Of a DNA stretch of 64,000 nt, positions 60,001-63,861 are shown piece by piece. Numbering within the stretch: the first letter of the stretch is position 1; each line of letters begins with the position of its first letter. Source of the DNA: a bacterium (GTDB taxonomy: Bacteria; Planctomycetota; Planctomycetia; Planctomycetales; Planctomycetaceae); the NCBI GenBank assembly GCA_016125225.1, contig WGME01000014.1:211070-275069 (forward strand). The letters are read 5' to 3'. Made by a program: the position numbers and the translations under genes. The notes beneath the pieces are model-generated. The model was not told the origin of the DNA, searched no databases, and was given only the letters and a program-made list of their open reading frames with translations.

Positions 60001-62959
60001 TCAACAGACTCACCTCATCGACCCCAATGGTCACACGACGGTCTTCGAGTTTGATGCGAATGGCCGACAAATTTCACGAACGTTGCCTTTGGGCTTCGGA
60101 CCCGATGGTCAACCCGGTACGGCCGATGACGCGACTCTACCGGAAGGCGACTTCCGCGAAACTTTCACGTACGACGAGCTCGGTCGGCAGGTGCGACAGG
60201 TCAGTTTTGAAGGCCGTGTGACCCTTTCTGTCTATGACGACACAGCGACTGGCCGCGGCCGCATGGTCCAGCAACTCACTTTCGCCAACATGGTCGACGC
60301 TGATGCCTATACAGCAGGTCAAGCCACCTCAATCGCTTATGACAGCACAACCTATCTCTTCGACGCCTATGGGCGCCTGATTCAGACCGACACCTGGAGC
60401 CTTGCTATCAGCGGTGCGGTTACTTCTCATCGTGTGATGATCCAGAAATACGATGCCTTCGGTCGCTTGAGCGAAACCGTCACCCCGGAAGGTCTCGTCG
60501 GTTATGAATACGATGACCTCGGCCGCAAGATACGGACTTACACCGGCAGCATTGGCCAGCCGCTCGATGATTTCCGCTATGCCTACGATGTTCTCGGTCG
60601 CCTGATCTCGGTCGAAGTCGTCCGGCGGGATAGCCAAATCGTTGACCTGGATCCTGGCCCAAGCCGCATGCGCGATATCACTCAATATCGTTACGACCTC
60701 GTAGGCAATCTCGATGCGGAAATCGCCAATGTCGGCTGGACAAAAGACTACGTCTACGATGGCCTCAACCGGCTCGACGAACTGAATTATTACAACAGTT
60801 CGTCCCCCCATCCTACAAATCTGGGGACGCCATACATCAGCTACGATTACGTCGTCCGAGCAGATGGCAAATGGTCCAGTGTGATTGAAACGTCTCTACG
60901 GAGCGTGACCGGCGTCGGTAGTTATCTCGACACTCACGAAATTCATTACACCTACGATGCCCTGGGCCGGCTGGTTGCCGAAGACTTCGATTTTACTCGC
61001 AGCGGAATCGCTGGTGATGGGGCAAGCGAACTTGACGACTTCAAAGCGTTGTATTCGTTCGACCTCGCAGGTAACCGCGTTGCGGTCACGAAAGACCTCG
61101 GCCGTGATGGCACCATCGACGAGCAGACACTCTCCCAATACGACGCCAACGACCGTTTGCTGCGAACCGATAAATCGGTTGCCGACACGCAAAATCCCTC
61201 AGCTCTCAATCCTCAACTTTCAACGATCTATGAATACGACCACACCCAGCAGACTGGTCAGTCGTCCTACGCGTCAGACACTCTAGCACCGGGCTCTCGG
61301 CTCTCTACGGCCAACTACACCTACGACCTGATGGGCCGGATGACCGGCACGGTGCAGACCACGTATTCTGCCGATGGCCTCGCAATCGCCCGCCGCGATA
61401 CCAGCACCTTCCGTTACGACGACGCCGGGTTCCGGGTCTACGCCGGCCTGGTCATCGAAACCGCCGACGAACAAGGGCAGTTGATCGTCCAGCGGACGGA
61501 AGCGACATCGTACCTGGCCGACCGCAGCAACTTCACTGGCTACACGCAGGTGCTGCGCGAAGCGACGACCAGCAATGTCGGCAGCCGCAAGGTGATCTAT
61601 ACGCTGGGTCACGACGTCATCGGTCAGTGGTCGAATACAGCGATTCAACCGTACCACGCGAACCCGCCTGACCCGGAAATGTCCGGCTATCAGTACGTCC
61701 CATCGGGTCTGGTCTCCTACATCATTGATGGTCACGGCTCGACACGGGCACTGCTTCTGGTGACCTGGGATAGTTATGTCGTCGGTGTTCTCCAGCAGCG
61801 CTATACTTACGACGCCTATGGCAACGCCCTCGGCTTCGATCCCCTCTTCGCGGGAACGACACACCTCTACTCGGGTGAACAGTACGACGCCCACATCCAG
61901 CGACAGTTCCTGCGCGCCCGCTGGTACGACCTCACCACAGGCCGCTTCCAATCCCTCGACCCCTTCGCCGGCCGCAGCACCGACCCCCAGAGCTACCACA
62001 AGTACCTCTACACTCACGCCGACCCGGTCAATGGAGTCGATCCAACGGGATGGGAAAACCTTGCTAGCGTGTCAGCAGCAAATGGTATCGGGGGAGCATT
62101 GCGAGCATCGAGCGCCCCAGCTGCTGGGTTCATACGCGCATCGTTTGGTTACATGTCTAGAATTCTCGGCAAAACAATCTGGACACTAGGATGCGCACAG
62201 GGCATTTACGCCATCCATACATTAACGCAACAGCAGATTAGGCCGATCCCACGACAGCAGTTACAGCGAGATTACCAGTATGCTATTCTAGCAAGAGCAG
62301 CATATGTAGGCGCAAGCCAGGGCGATATTCAGGCTGCGGGTGCACTAGGCTGGGTCGAAATCGACCATAATGAGGACCGCAGCGGCTATTACATGCGTGT
62401 ATTCTACAATGCCGCAACAAACGATACTGTAGCAGCGTTTGCCGGCACGGACCAAGCATTTGAAGACGGTTGGACGGACGTTATTCAGGGATTAGGCTAT
62501 TCAGACATTCAATATCGTTTCGCATTTGAAGATGCAAGCCGATTGCATCAGCAGGTGAACGGAGGCAGCTTGCATTTCGTTGGTCATTCACTCGGTGGTG
62601 GATTGGCCACGTTAGCTGCGCTGGTGACTGGTCGGCAGGCTACCACCTTTAACGCAGCAGGATTGCACCCATTTACCGCCTGGAACTACGGCACAGATTT
62701 GGACGCTGGTTCTCGGCTGATCAATGCATATCGTGTCCAGGGTGAGTTCTTGAGCACGATGCAGGACACTAGCGTTGAAGGCTCGATCTTTGCATTGACA
62801 TCTGGTCCACTTGCTGTCGCAGGAGCTTTAACCGGCGGTTTGGGTTGGATAATGCCAGACAGTATAGGCACAACCTACTGGCTTGAGCCAACGAGCTATG
62901 ATATGTTTTCAAGGCACAAAATGGGTGATGTGCTCAATGGAATGATTCGTGCCATGTAA
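39080..62959 (+). CDS. Giant LEPR-x-LL / vWA / RHS polymorphic toxin with lipase tip, 7,959 aa
   Basis: A single uninterrupted frame of almost 24 kb. Rough order in residues: basic N-terminus with LEPRRLL (37-43); PPC-like domain with Gly/Ser linkers (50-255); two ~100-residue repeats separated by GSG linkers; cadherin-like repeats (~495-1405); a tandem-95-like repeat; a Trp/Tyr-rich region (~1520-2180); more cadherin repeats (to ~2685); vWA first half with MIDAS DVSGSM (~2748); eight PPC-like modules; vWA second half (~3765-3830); about 18 Ig-like repeats of the D-P-x-G-D-x-L-T-Y type (to ~5780); an RHS entry domain and YD repeats (~5980-7570); RHS core ending DPTGW (7654-7658); and a lipase-like tip. 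ATG 39080 follows GGGAG by 11 bases. It is probably exported, displayed as a very long stalk, and delivers its tip to neighbours. Delivery route and targets are inference. Confidence 0.9.
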   Translation: MLLLDWLTWVRCGWLKGRRRIPLSRRPKLQRFAQIEALEPRRLLTITPVGDDLYSAYTLSHSSGTTQTLTAAIGDEGRGVIDVDMFRIDLNAGESLTVDVDAVALDSGGSLTSTDLAIRVFDAYGSQIASNDDGIDPETGISGDDPAWTFQASWSGSYYVGVSRNDHVYYDPWYAGSGTGSGGGSGYGSGSGSGIAAEYDFYWTLQSQTNGGGSGSGNGGYGSGSGSGSGGGGSSSGSGSGGSGYGSGSGGGGYQSPVISSLQLTNDTGSSSDLITSDPRLHGWAYDPDYLEWNLTVELDWNSDGYADLTTTTGSDGYFEFDSSAYLSPGSIPARVRAVESNGTTGNWASLTFTYEGGSSGSGGGSGSGMPPEVTSLQLVSDTGDPYDLVTTDPRIQGWAYDPDYLEYALTVELDLNGDGYAELTTSTGSDGYFQFDPSAYAYPGSINARVRAVESSGLAGSWQTLNYTWQSGGSSGTGSGAGSGSGSGGGQTNYSPYFQQSSYELAVGENAVAGIIGTLTAYDGNGDALTFSLQNAEAYPFTINAQTGAVSYTGDEFGAAYYSFVAVVTDPSGLADYASVSVRVSNAPVFDEVAYTFNLIADPLTVPLQIGAVHAVDPDEIDQVRYSFVEGHDEDHFRLDPVNGTITAVTYLAADEVYELEIKAADNTGASSTVIVQITRNSRPKLPLTGTLNGIFNVSKHAPDGAWVGQAVVYDVDPGSELTFALVGGNDDGYFELTADGQIRVAENSNLVAADHWYHELEIEVTDNGAVPLTQWFTVVVNITDADNQTAFVHNQVMWISESAPAQMTLGQLIAVPGLRPYVSIVEGNDSGLFLLDSDTGYVSLAPGADLDASTAPYHILKIQSLGPDQIRTSLLVINVIPAGVSVPVDFHFAASEEDAAGDLLGTIAGWLPNEPEGYTYEILSGNSDDAVSLDGYNLAIGSGGLVGLGGSIREITIRVTSPNAIITTRTAHLHILPANEPPTISNLEFTISEDQSYYQPFGSVGAVDLLDGDHLQYELLAGSALIAGNGGGPFWIGPETGELYRSYDQLDADSQSEYELVVRVVDDGYLAKEAFAIVTVHVTGQNASPIFIEQPSQQPAFSYHFYATGPNGYGWSPYNNVIGQVYATDANRDVLHFQFLNPPPDLPYVIDEISGAIRYVGTDPPDEYTTWQLQVLVDDGRGGNDLVNVSIGPAPVWPVEQRPTFQQDNFDFTIPSDAVAGHVVGSLVAWDGDGPDPVQYRWYGAGTPFALNEATGEITLIDGGGLVEDEDFSLAAEAFNSSGWDYASVSIQVGPPANLAPEFVETAYDYEIVAGAGGVAYVGPVVASDAEGDRLTYTLADPSDQFQIDPRTGVIETTNTFSGSIGQTFTLTVSATDRPAGDPLQRTTSATVTVRVIQNPSDVNLPPTAVNDQYTFTIPVDPYGYEYWYGPYDWELNVLGNDGDAEGSTLQIVEVTQPLRGSVTIQQGQPDKLIYSPAQGFSGYETFLYTVEDVAGHRSQAAVTVAINPDPEDRTYNVSVELLNDTGTDATDGVTSDVRLIGRVLDEDGRVDPKVKWVYISGVALTTREYSSNINGDFPGWLSTTVTEFDPEWITVQSEDRDVASLHRVPVDADGRFLFDPQQYLTAGEYTFEVSPVADNSLQWYNQLQQLPGSATISVTYAPDPATARDVTVVWDDLGPVGPGGFRAWESWSHDLSGHVIVAPGQELPEFIEVSLGDQAGWDYGQSGLGHAFVRVEEDGTFSVNWSDFDGASRYGYDAWAWGPWGYWGRNWGWYWGGVDWLGGSFIWGGGVVGARAVDANHLAQGDWTEAILAPEVTGINWWYGWQGPLGVATELPDLPDAPTDYQLYETAPFPTVRPDLISPVDGDGTPWYTPAAYWGGWDWWNPYGNEVPYQYVSYLVKPFWENPESWNWGSTFNVRGYVDTAGLLNQNLNFSLGGNDYSIPPYMPQVTVQVVVSPVGSTDISYQTTVMAYQQSNGQYVFDLDAAVGLGWSATYGGGFKIYFRPIIDLYYDYLSIDPYPLTWQEFYDAAPEEYSTGRHYYGKWSALGVFSYYDGPPQVVVRNVGLLNDTGDDIFDNVTSDATIRGTLGIWDYDSPYWWYWWNDDFYYSPVEVRVDENGDGYMDGIAYRDGQEFVYRPSSNLSAGEHTFRIYPIFGANSWYYTEFWGQSETFTFTYQPEHAPNFATDDALFFIPQNHESTWVVGTVAATDADNDPLTYRFVDEQQSAWFQIDATTGAITLAPEVALMIGARYELMVEVSDGSRTDRQRVTVAVKRPIPYAPEIANQLFTVAEALTSESVIGQVIATDQNTTDTLTYTITSDNSGGTFVIDPATGVLSLAPGKTFNYETQSEYQLEVTVTDDGLPSQFATATVTVQVTDVNETPIVSSQTIQLAENAITGTIVGTVAAVDPDGGQSMTYAITAGNTLGAFSINAQTGVIQVTNAAAIDFETHPQFELTVTAMDNGNPALTGTATITIELLDGNETPLLAPLGEYFVRIGDSLAIPLIASDPDLPAQQLTFTISGPELAALPIDARPTIDLVTRILSWSPTAIVPNGLYELTVTVSDNGVPVRSASQPLVIRVDAPNRPPRFTSTPIVDAFIGDAYSYVASATDPDVTDQGQLTYSVVSGPLQLAPGTSSTFIWTPQLADLGQTRQVVLRVADGRGGSADQTFEIRVHESPTNRAPVISSRPPIVFITDEPEPNVAVGDVNPGAIELRLYRGETATLPVSITIPEELRDFFADVVVVVDVSGSMQGEVDWIGGIDPQTGLPTGMLAQLNAALAAEGIGENQYAVMDFINWSAFLDVHKEPYIVTVYDAAGTIVSRQTLNYDMYGDILVSPEFATSYLSDFILPVDGEYTVVIDRPANTQDPYSDPVTNVQYGFNLQPVTDSGTTRAIETNRIITGSIETYGESDTYTFTVAEGGLFALDLLTQRDDLHWTLHGPGGTELDSGAFWASTSSMTTIEVPPPDVQWLAAGDYELVVAADEPGFGQYRFRLLELESAAQTLNFERDAVGVLRSAAETDVYRIEAEVGQRISLQALATTGGSLSLATWRLVDRFGSVVFASSLESPQHELTLRLGGEYYLLIDGATADPQLQLPYLVRMTDRGFATAAVPTSSMPTVAAGVTATASIGGGQSAEFAFHVDTETWAIIDLLQSSLFDSSNYEYAEITWELSGPGGVVFGPTDITNMPGMMAEGTTTWPETGNELHRLTAGDYVLRLSSNQSTAGDTTWMWQPLSEGAVPLSINTPWTGTLTPGATLVGQVQGTPGQRLHLNVAQPTYSFQWRLISGTTGQVIAGDVLGDFEYDPAGNDITLPDAGPWYLMIADSYGNPQGTPRAFDITLEPIVVVQTTLPLNQIVTGTIAAASQEDRYTFSVSNPSLVVFDSLQNSSNVEWRLEDAAGELVVWRTFSHGDAHSGEGAPVAFSLLPGEYTLHIRSHEGGQGNYAFRVWDAASGDELSPAATFEHQLDRPDGTRVYQLNTVESNESGFHVGDRVRFELSEWSGSSDGRWRIFDEFGRALSGAGVLDPANGNIIGREVVLPWDGTFYVIFEGAVNETQTTVSYTLQTEVLANTAITEWTGTPLDLNTVVSGEISSTSETDNYVFTLTETELLFLDALQNNDGIPWRLVGPGGVAVISYAGWGTSYDYMAGEGYGEFDPADLQYPRNVHRGYQFRLPAGTYRLELGNFQSGSQVVGSYQFRLVTSDGVLTTGSEHTGVFSDPYRSEVLTFQGTAGQRFVLQVDPFGSITDALSAADRADARYSLNYQEDGYQALEKMLEELTFRDGANRQIIFISDDQRYNHDADATFQQLQQDLRGTNTTLHAVLNLPMRVSRPGQELLYDATDVLWDYYPGFEIYVPATNADFELIGFHHGLPILGTTPEGDIILADPYGDFSQLSDTDFALPVDLIDWTFADEIFESFGNPPNDIRLNDAIYWMEYWDSLYGSIQSEYANLAFSTQGGVWDLNELRKDPDPVTGINSSASFSNAFVEYLKRDIQAKLAIDVLATIPDAIIDVQNGRYSQGQMLYDIAFTGDGHTQSFSLQFRDANGVIYGELPVVILARYSYQVAASDADGDVLTYALEGETHGAVVDAATGLITWDPPANGSYEFTLVVSDGRGGEARQTWTVDVTDQDTGNHAPELLEFPALQIEAGQALSVRAYADDVDSDHLSYQLLNDAEHDIPEGMVIDPLTGVITWSPMDEQVRELPYEVTVRVTDGRGGVDTQILSVEVQLAELAINLGPVVLSTPAPTIPANEVWSYQVRAIDPNGDALTYTPVLLPSGMVWDSETQTLSWRPNDFQVGNFSVAVSISDGRGGVALDSFNLRVIATNEPPRIVTTTDQLPPPIQGREWEVQIIAVDPNGDQLRFSIDEQARDRGAAIDPVTGLLTWFLPESSSPYEWEVDVFVTDGRGGNNGIRILLKPGTPPNDVDLPPEFLSTAPQVAAVGQPFRYRPQVHDPEQTTIRLSVDTESQRRGMQIVDGELRWTPTAAGEFVVTLSAFDEAGQETLQRFTLKVTQPQPPAFTTQPSLNISEGREWTYAVGLSGNGGKISLTLGADAPVGMAFDATRPYLLRWTPDTAGQTVTVTLVATDERGDQATQRFQLTVLPATSETNLAPQVLSQPTGPAYVGEEWQYIIEAKDPEGGAVTFHLMSAPDQNNGLRLLDYIDPITQQIDPLKKVLAWTPFAEGNYLIQFRVVDAQGLQDVNSFVLPVTRTNQPPQSIGRPYTGLNNTIFTGAAWRYAIRIVDPDQDIVTLTATLTRTLPDGSVEVARGIRLDAQDVFSWTPTASDIGDWTLKIIANDGITGEVEEEIDLKVVAPQLNAGGAPAIVSFPSGPPVAGEYWSYRLKSFTADPYSKVTYLDNGGNPPWLVIEPDGLVWGHVPLSAAGSSFTLRVLVKDDVEATLDTDYSLPLTVDAENNWPVITTTEPPPPAFVGQEWTYTITADDADDQTLIYTLDEASFAAGVRFAGSATRTSQQGTLIWTPTANDGLASGSPVIVTVSDADPSNPEHPVGYDQITFVVLVSDPPGATEVHFQSLPSTVVRAGLPFSYQVGLSGQGSLTLTYEVTGPAGMSFSTSTPGLLSWSTPVLGNYGVEILIKEAGVLLARQTFTLSVFEPYRLNEPPEFQTTELPGPALRDVAYSTRLRVYDANRDTLTYTLNAAAIARGMQIDARTGVLTWLPTVGGSYPVTVTVSDGEFSTTQAFWLTVLHNAPPVFDSLPATEVHIGPTAGPYDQLIEFHDPNHGDVVTWSIEKPEGMTATPTVNGLQLLWSPTASDRGRHLITITLRDQSGATAKQTFELQAFDPDVNEAPVIHNDLRTSVPAGYRLLHQVLATDPDGDRLTYALLTAPEGMAIDPSGQMAWTPQLDDITPVGEPLIVTLRVTDRRGASTTVVYDLNVTQSLVNSAPILDQTSPRSAATLNIPYSYLPTASDADQDQLYWILDNGPAGMTVDLWTGELHWTPSKAGDLGTHRVTLRVADPYGGYDLRTWMLTVRSTNLPPEITSDPVTILAHDEQFAYTVSARDPEEGTLTYTLLDGPAGLTFINDTNQLTWTHEGTAPYPAGSHAIRIGVIDEQGAITEQAWTLVIYDPAVNAPPEFTSTPTTWTLVGHAYEYTPVAVDPNGSQVTYSVVNLPEGAEWANGSLTWTPDSDDIGTHTITFVASDGLLTRRQTLSLRVRTNATPQITAASDFTITAGQTWAYQVQASDADQDLLHYTLSVTETLPDGAAPFTIDPESGRINWTAPTGIAAVGTYTLTVFADDDIQGPGQQTFIVHVVADTTDPTVSLTSSVATAQVDRDVRLTVAASDNVGIGGLLLEIVSIDGEAVSVPIPLSGSGKAIWRPLEAGVYVIRATATDLNGNTSFIQITQTVYVNASGPTVSFSTPAADAIIYEPVQIVGTVFDEFDDVLEWRLVAFAEEQPSRELLIASGSGEFTNAAVGLFDTTLLANGRYTLKLSARDSQNVWSETAREIEVGGQLKLGNFKFSTTDLVLNTPGIPITISRTYDTLTAARDLDFGYGWTWDLGNPQVDIIYPDGRPTLFEGNYVPFREGTRVIITLPDGTQEGFTFLPQPIIRNGLGFGLGVTEYEAYFHPDTTTLGYLTLAEEIILVKQGDEFLVQTNSGSGALGGYAFNPSQAITQNDFVYYTKAGARYGLDPAGSGRTWIEDRNGNRVEYLPQGNITTIQHRNVNVAGSQARTVTIYWEQGRIDRIVDPAGNAIEYGYNAAGELVSVTDRSGRTTQYEYYAVGDPGYDADTHAHYLKTIIDPQGRQSVAATYGADGRLQQTRDATNYATEFSYDVEQKQQTASSAGNADAVFVADRRGNLTEQSNGIDEVIRQYDEQGRLLVETRIVGDLDAVGGPADDLTTRYSYNIYGQPLSQTNARGNAATLQYDDEGNAIAATDALGNATINTFDEQGNLLSTQRGGVTTSFTYDGWGNVTRIIDQTGRVLVQNAYDGYGQLVSTTDQYGRTSEFTYDELGRQTSSTQVVINETSGEPVEIRLILRQEYDADGRIIRSQRLRQEGTQPEQLQNESYTDYNAAGQVWQTRQRNYQSDGSYVELTTQSRFDIRGNIVEVRSSGFATGSSTPVWFLQRTIYDAQGRVLYQSDRYEETAPTADVGGSYNEYDLYGRVVASSRITGLNIAITNESEVGTPAADVVYSTAIVGSPVVLQTSQTEYSAEGRVSRTIDTYGLATEYTYNRFGDVIQTRTETRTELGDIAWLETRTVYDAYGRVAYATDQYLSGSTSPILGSQTIYDGQGRVISTRRLQGLKIRLENDRSEIVAEGRQIWRTSTKYDSQGRVIEQTSADGQITSYEYDSQGRQVATVGQGVLASSVGLSINGDPILHHRTETVYDDFGRVAEQWANLRQFANDQIDRSAAQITRYTYDVEGRVIATTQATFDGSLEIVMRSEYDDFGRLAAEIDAIGNRKEYEYDALGRTTKVILPAVDDPTDSLEDTPVHPVYEYVYNAQGQQTHLIDPNGHTTVFEFDANGRQISRTLPLGFGPDGQPGTADDATLPEGDFRETFTYDELGRQVRQVSFEGRVTLSVYDDTATGRGRMVQQLTFANMVDADAYTAGQATSIAYDSTTYLFDAYGRLIQTDTWSLAISGAVTSHRVMIQKYDAFGRLSETVTPEGLVGYEYDDLGRKIRTYTGSIGQPLDDFRYAYDVLGRLISVEVVRRDSQIVDLDPGPSRMRDITQYRYDLVGNLDAEIANVGWTKDYVYDGLNRLDELNYYNSSSPHPTNLGTPYISYDYVVRADGKWSSVIETSLRSVTGVGSYLDTHEIHYTYDALGRLVAEDFDFTRSGIAGDGASELDDFKALYSFDLAGNRVAVTKDLGRDGTIDEQTLSQYDANDRLLRTDKSVADTQNPSALNPQLSTIYEYDHTQQTGQSSYASDTLAPGSRLSTANYTYDLMGRMTGTVQTTYSADGLAIARRDTSTFRYDDAGFRVYAGLVIETADEQGQLIVQRTEATSYLADRSNFTGYTQVLREATTSNVGSRKVIYTLGHDVIGQWSNTAIQPYHANPPDPEMSGYQYVPSGLVSYIIDGHGSTRALLLVTWDSYVVGVLQQRYTYDAYGNALGFDPLFAGTTHLYSGEQYDAHIQRQFLRARWYDLTTGRFQSLDPFAGRSTDPQSYHKYLYTHADPVNGVDPTGWENLASVSAANGIGGALRASSAPAAGFIRASFGYMSRILGKTIWTLGCAQGIYAIHTLTQQQIRPIPRQQLQRDYQYAILARAAYVGASQGDIQAAGALGWVEIDHNEDRSGYYMRVFYNAATNDTVAAFAGTDQAFEDGWTDVIQGLGYSDIQYRFAFEDASRLHQQVNGGSLHFVGHSLGGGLATLAALVTGRQATTFNAAGLHPFTAWNYGTDLDAGSRLINAYRVQGEFLSTMQDTSVEGSIFALTSGPLAVAGALTGGLGWIMPDSIGTTYWLEPTSYDMFSRHKMGDVLNGMIRAM
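39603..40560 (+). repeat. Gly/Ser/Tyr-rich low-complexity linkers
   Basis: Stretches of GSGSG, GSGGG and GYGSG codons at 39603-39665, 39706-39837, 40150-40190 and 40497-40557 separate a PPC-like domain and two copies of a ~100-residue repeat (each with GWAYDPDYLE and TGSDGYF). They probably act as flexible hinges near the base of the stalk. The DNA here is an irregular repeat prone to slippage. Confidence 0.85.
44355..44460 (+). other. Tryptophan-rich stretch of the giant protein
   Basis: About 36 residues contain nine Trp and many Gly/Tyr (for example WAWGPWGYWGRNWGWYW). It is the densest part of a Trp/Tyr-rich region running from about 43630 to 45620 (other dense spots near 44700-44830 and 45380-45415, YWWYWWNDDFYY). 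No known domain recognised. Confidence 0.8.
47220..47490 (+). other. vWA domain, N-terminal half (MIDAS)
   Basis: VVVVVDVSGSMQGEV carries the D-x-S-x-S metal-ion-dependent adhesion motif, followed by LNAALAAEGIGENQYAVMDF, the usual next strand of planctomycete vWA domains. The expected continuation is not found until about 50370. Confidence 0.8.
50370..50570 (+). other. vWA domain, C-terminal half
   Basis: NYQEDGYQALEKMLEELTFR, then RQIIFISDDQRYNHDAD and LRGTNTTLHAVLNL look like the second half of the vWA fold: helix, the IIxxxDD strand, and the final strand. About 950 residues of PPC-like modules lie between this and the MIDAS half. Confidence 0.7.
57020..62055 (+). other. RHS/YD-repeat shell and RHS core
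   Basis: It begins with an RHS entry segment (FKFSTTDLVLNTPGIPITISRTYDTL), then dozens of YD repeats (Y-D-x(2)-G-R-x(4-9)-D pattern, for example YEYDSQGRQVA, YTYDALGRLVA). It ends with the RHS core (SGEQYDAHIQRQFLRARWYD, GRFQSLDPFAG, YLYTHADPVNG, VDPTGW). In known RHS proteins this part forms a hollow shell around the toxin and cleaves itself at the DPxG motif; both conserved Asp positions are present. Confidence 0.93.
62056..62956 (+). other. C-terminal toxin tip: class 3 lipase-like domain
   Basis: Residues ~7659-7959 after the core cleavage motif. The nucleophile elbow is FVGHSLGGG with Ser7837, and the oxyanion-side motif AFAGTDQAFEDGWTDVIQG precedes it as in class 3 lipases. A candidate catalytic His is His7946 (SRHKMGDVL). 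The acid is not obvious: Asp and Glu candidates occur in YGTDLDAG and VQGEFLS. A helical stretch near the start (about 62150-62230) may be a short hydrophobic lead. Predicted to attack membrane phospholipids of a target cell. Base composition and codon use are more A/T-rich than in the shell. Confidence 0.82.
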
Positions 62960-62984
62960 CCTGAGTTTGGCGGGCTTCTCTTTT

Positions 62985-63734
62985 ATGGTCAACTATAGGC
63001 TGGCGATGATTTCATTTGCAGCGATCATGAGCGGTTGCAGCGGTGTGCTCACCGGCGTGGATATTTGGCATGCAGTCAAGCAAGAAGATCTTCCCGCAAT
63101 CCGTAAGTATGCGAAAGAAGGCGGAGATCTTAATGTCAAGAGCTATTCAGGATGGGTTACGCCGCTCATCTTTGCTTGTGAGCACGATAAACTCCTGAGC
63201 TTTAAAGTACTGCTGGAGCTTGGTGCGGACCCGAATCAGTTGTGTAACGCCGGTGCCCATCCGATGATAGATGCCGCAGGAAAAGCTGATCCCACGTGGA
63301 TTCGCGAGGCTCTAAAATGGGGTGGGGATCCGAATGCCACGAATTCAACATCGATAAATTCAATCCCAGACACCCCATTAGTGTACGCTGCCGGTAAAGG
63401 TCACCTAGAGAATGTACGGTTGCTTGTAGAAGCAGGGGCAAATGTCGACTTCTTGATTGCAAAGCGGCATGACACCGCATTAACTAACGCCATTAGTGGC
63501 AACCATTTTGATATTGTATTATTCTTGTTGAATCATGGCGCCGATTATCTTGCGCCAAAGGGTGATGGTGAAGTCTTCTCATTTATTTATCGATTGAAAA
63601 CGAGGAAGCAATTACCTAACGTCTACACTGCGGAACAGAATCGCTTATTGGATGAGATTATTCAATGGCTCAGGAATGATGGTTTTGATATCGATAAGGC
63701 AGTTTGGAATGGCGACAACTGGACTATCCATTGA
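62985..63734 (+). CDS. Ankyrin-repeat lipoprotein, probable immunity protein for the lipase tip
   Basis: A 249-residue protein starting 25 bp after the toxin stop. The frame is open from 62949 (GTG, overlapping the toxin gene), but ATG 62985 gives a clean signal: a basic start, a hydrophobic core and the lipobox-like IMSGC. The rest is about five ankyrin repeats (for example TPLIFACEHDKLLSFKVLLELGADPN, TPLVYAAGKGHLENVRLLVEAGANVD, TALTNAISGNHFDIVLFLLNHGADY) and a helical C-terminus. Ankyrin-repeat immunity proteins are known in polymorphic toxin loci, and a periplasmic ankyrin lipoprotein (Tli) guards against a lipase effector in Enterobacter. Position, export and fold all fit neutralisation of the lipase in the periplasm. 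The gene is A/T-rich like the tip, suggesting they moved together. Role is inferred. Confidence 0.82.
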   Translation: MVNYRLAMISFAAIMSGCSGVLTGVDIWHAVKQEDLPAIRKYAKEGGDLNVKSYSGWVTPLIFACEHDKLLSFKVLLELGADPNQLCNAGAHPMIDAAGKADPTWIREALKWGGDPNATNSTSINSIPDTPLVYAAGKGHLENVRLLVEAGANVDFLIAKRHDTALTNAISGNHFDIVLFLLNHGADYLAPKGDGEVFSFIYRLKTRKQLPNVYTAEQNRLLDEIIQWLRNDGFDIDKAVWNGDNWTIH

Positions 63735-63861
63735 TTCGTGAAGTGCGGTGTGAGCCGACCAACGGGATATCCGAACGAGTATCTTTGAAATGTTTGGGTG
63801 GCAGTGTGTCATCACACAGATTTTGTACGCTAGAAACAACGCACGAGACAATCTGACACTA

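Noticed and set aside
39080..62959. Possibility that the 7,959-codon frame is an assembly fusion of two genes
   Set aside because: Domain types blend gradually, no internal start with ribosome site was noticed at the junctions, and Ig-like repeats lead directly into the RHS entry domain as in other RHS proteins. A long-read check would still be worthwhile.
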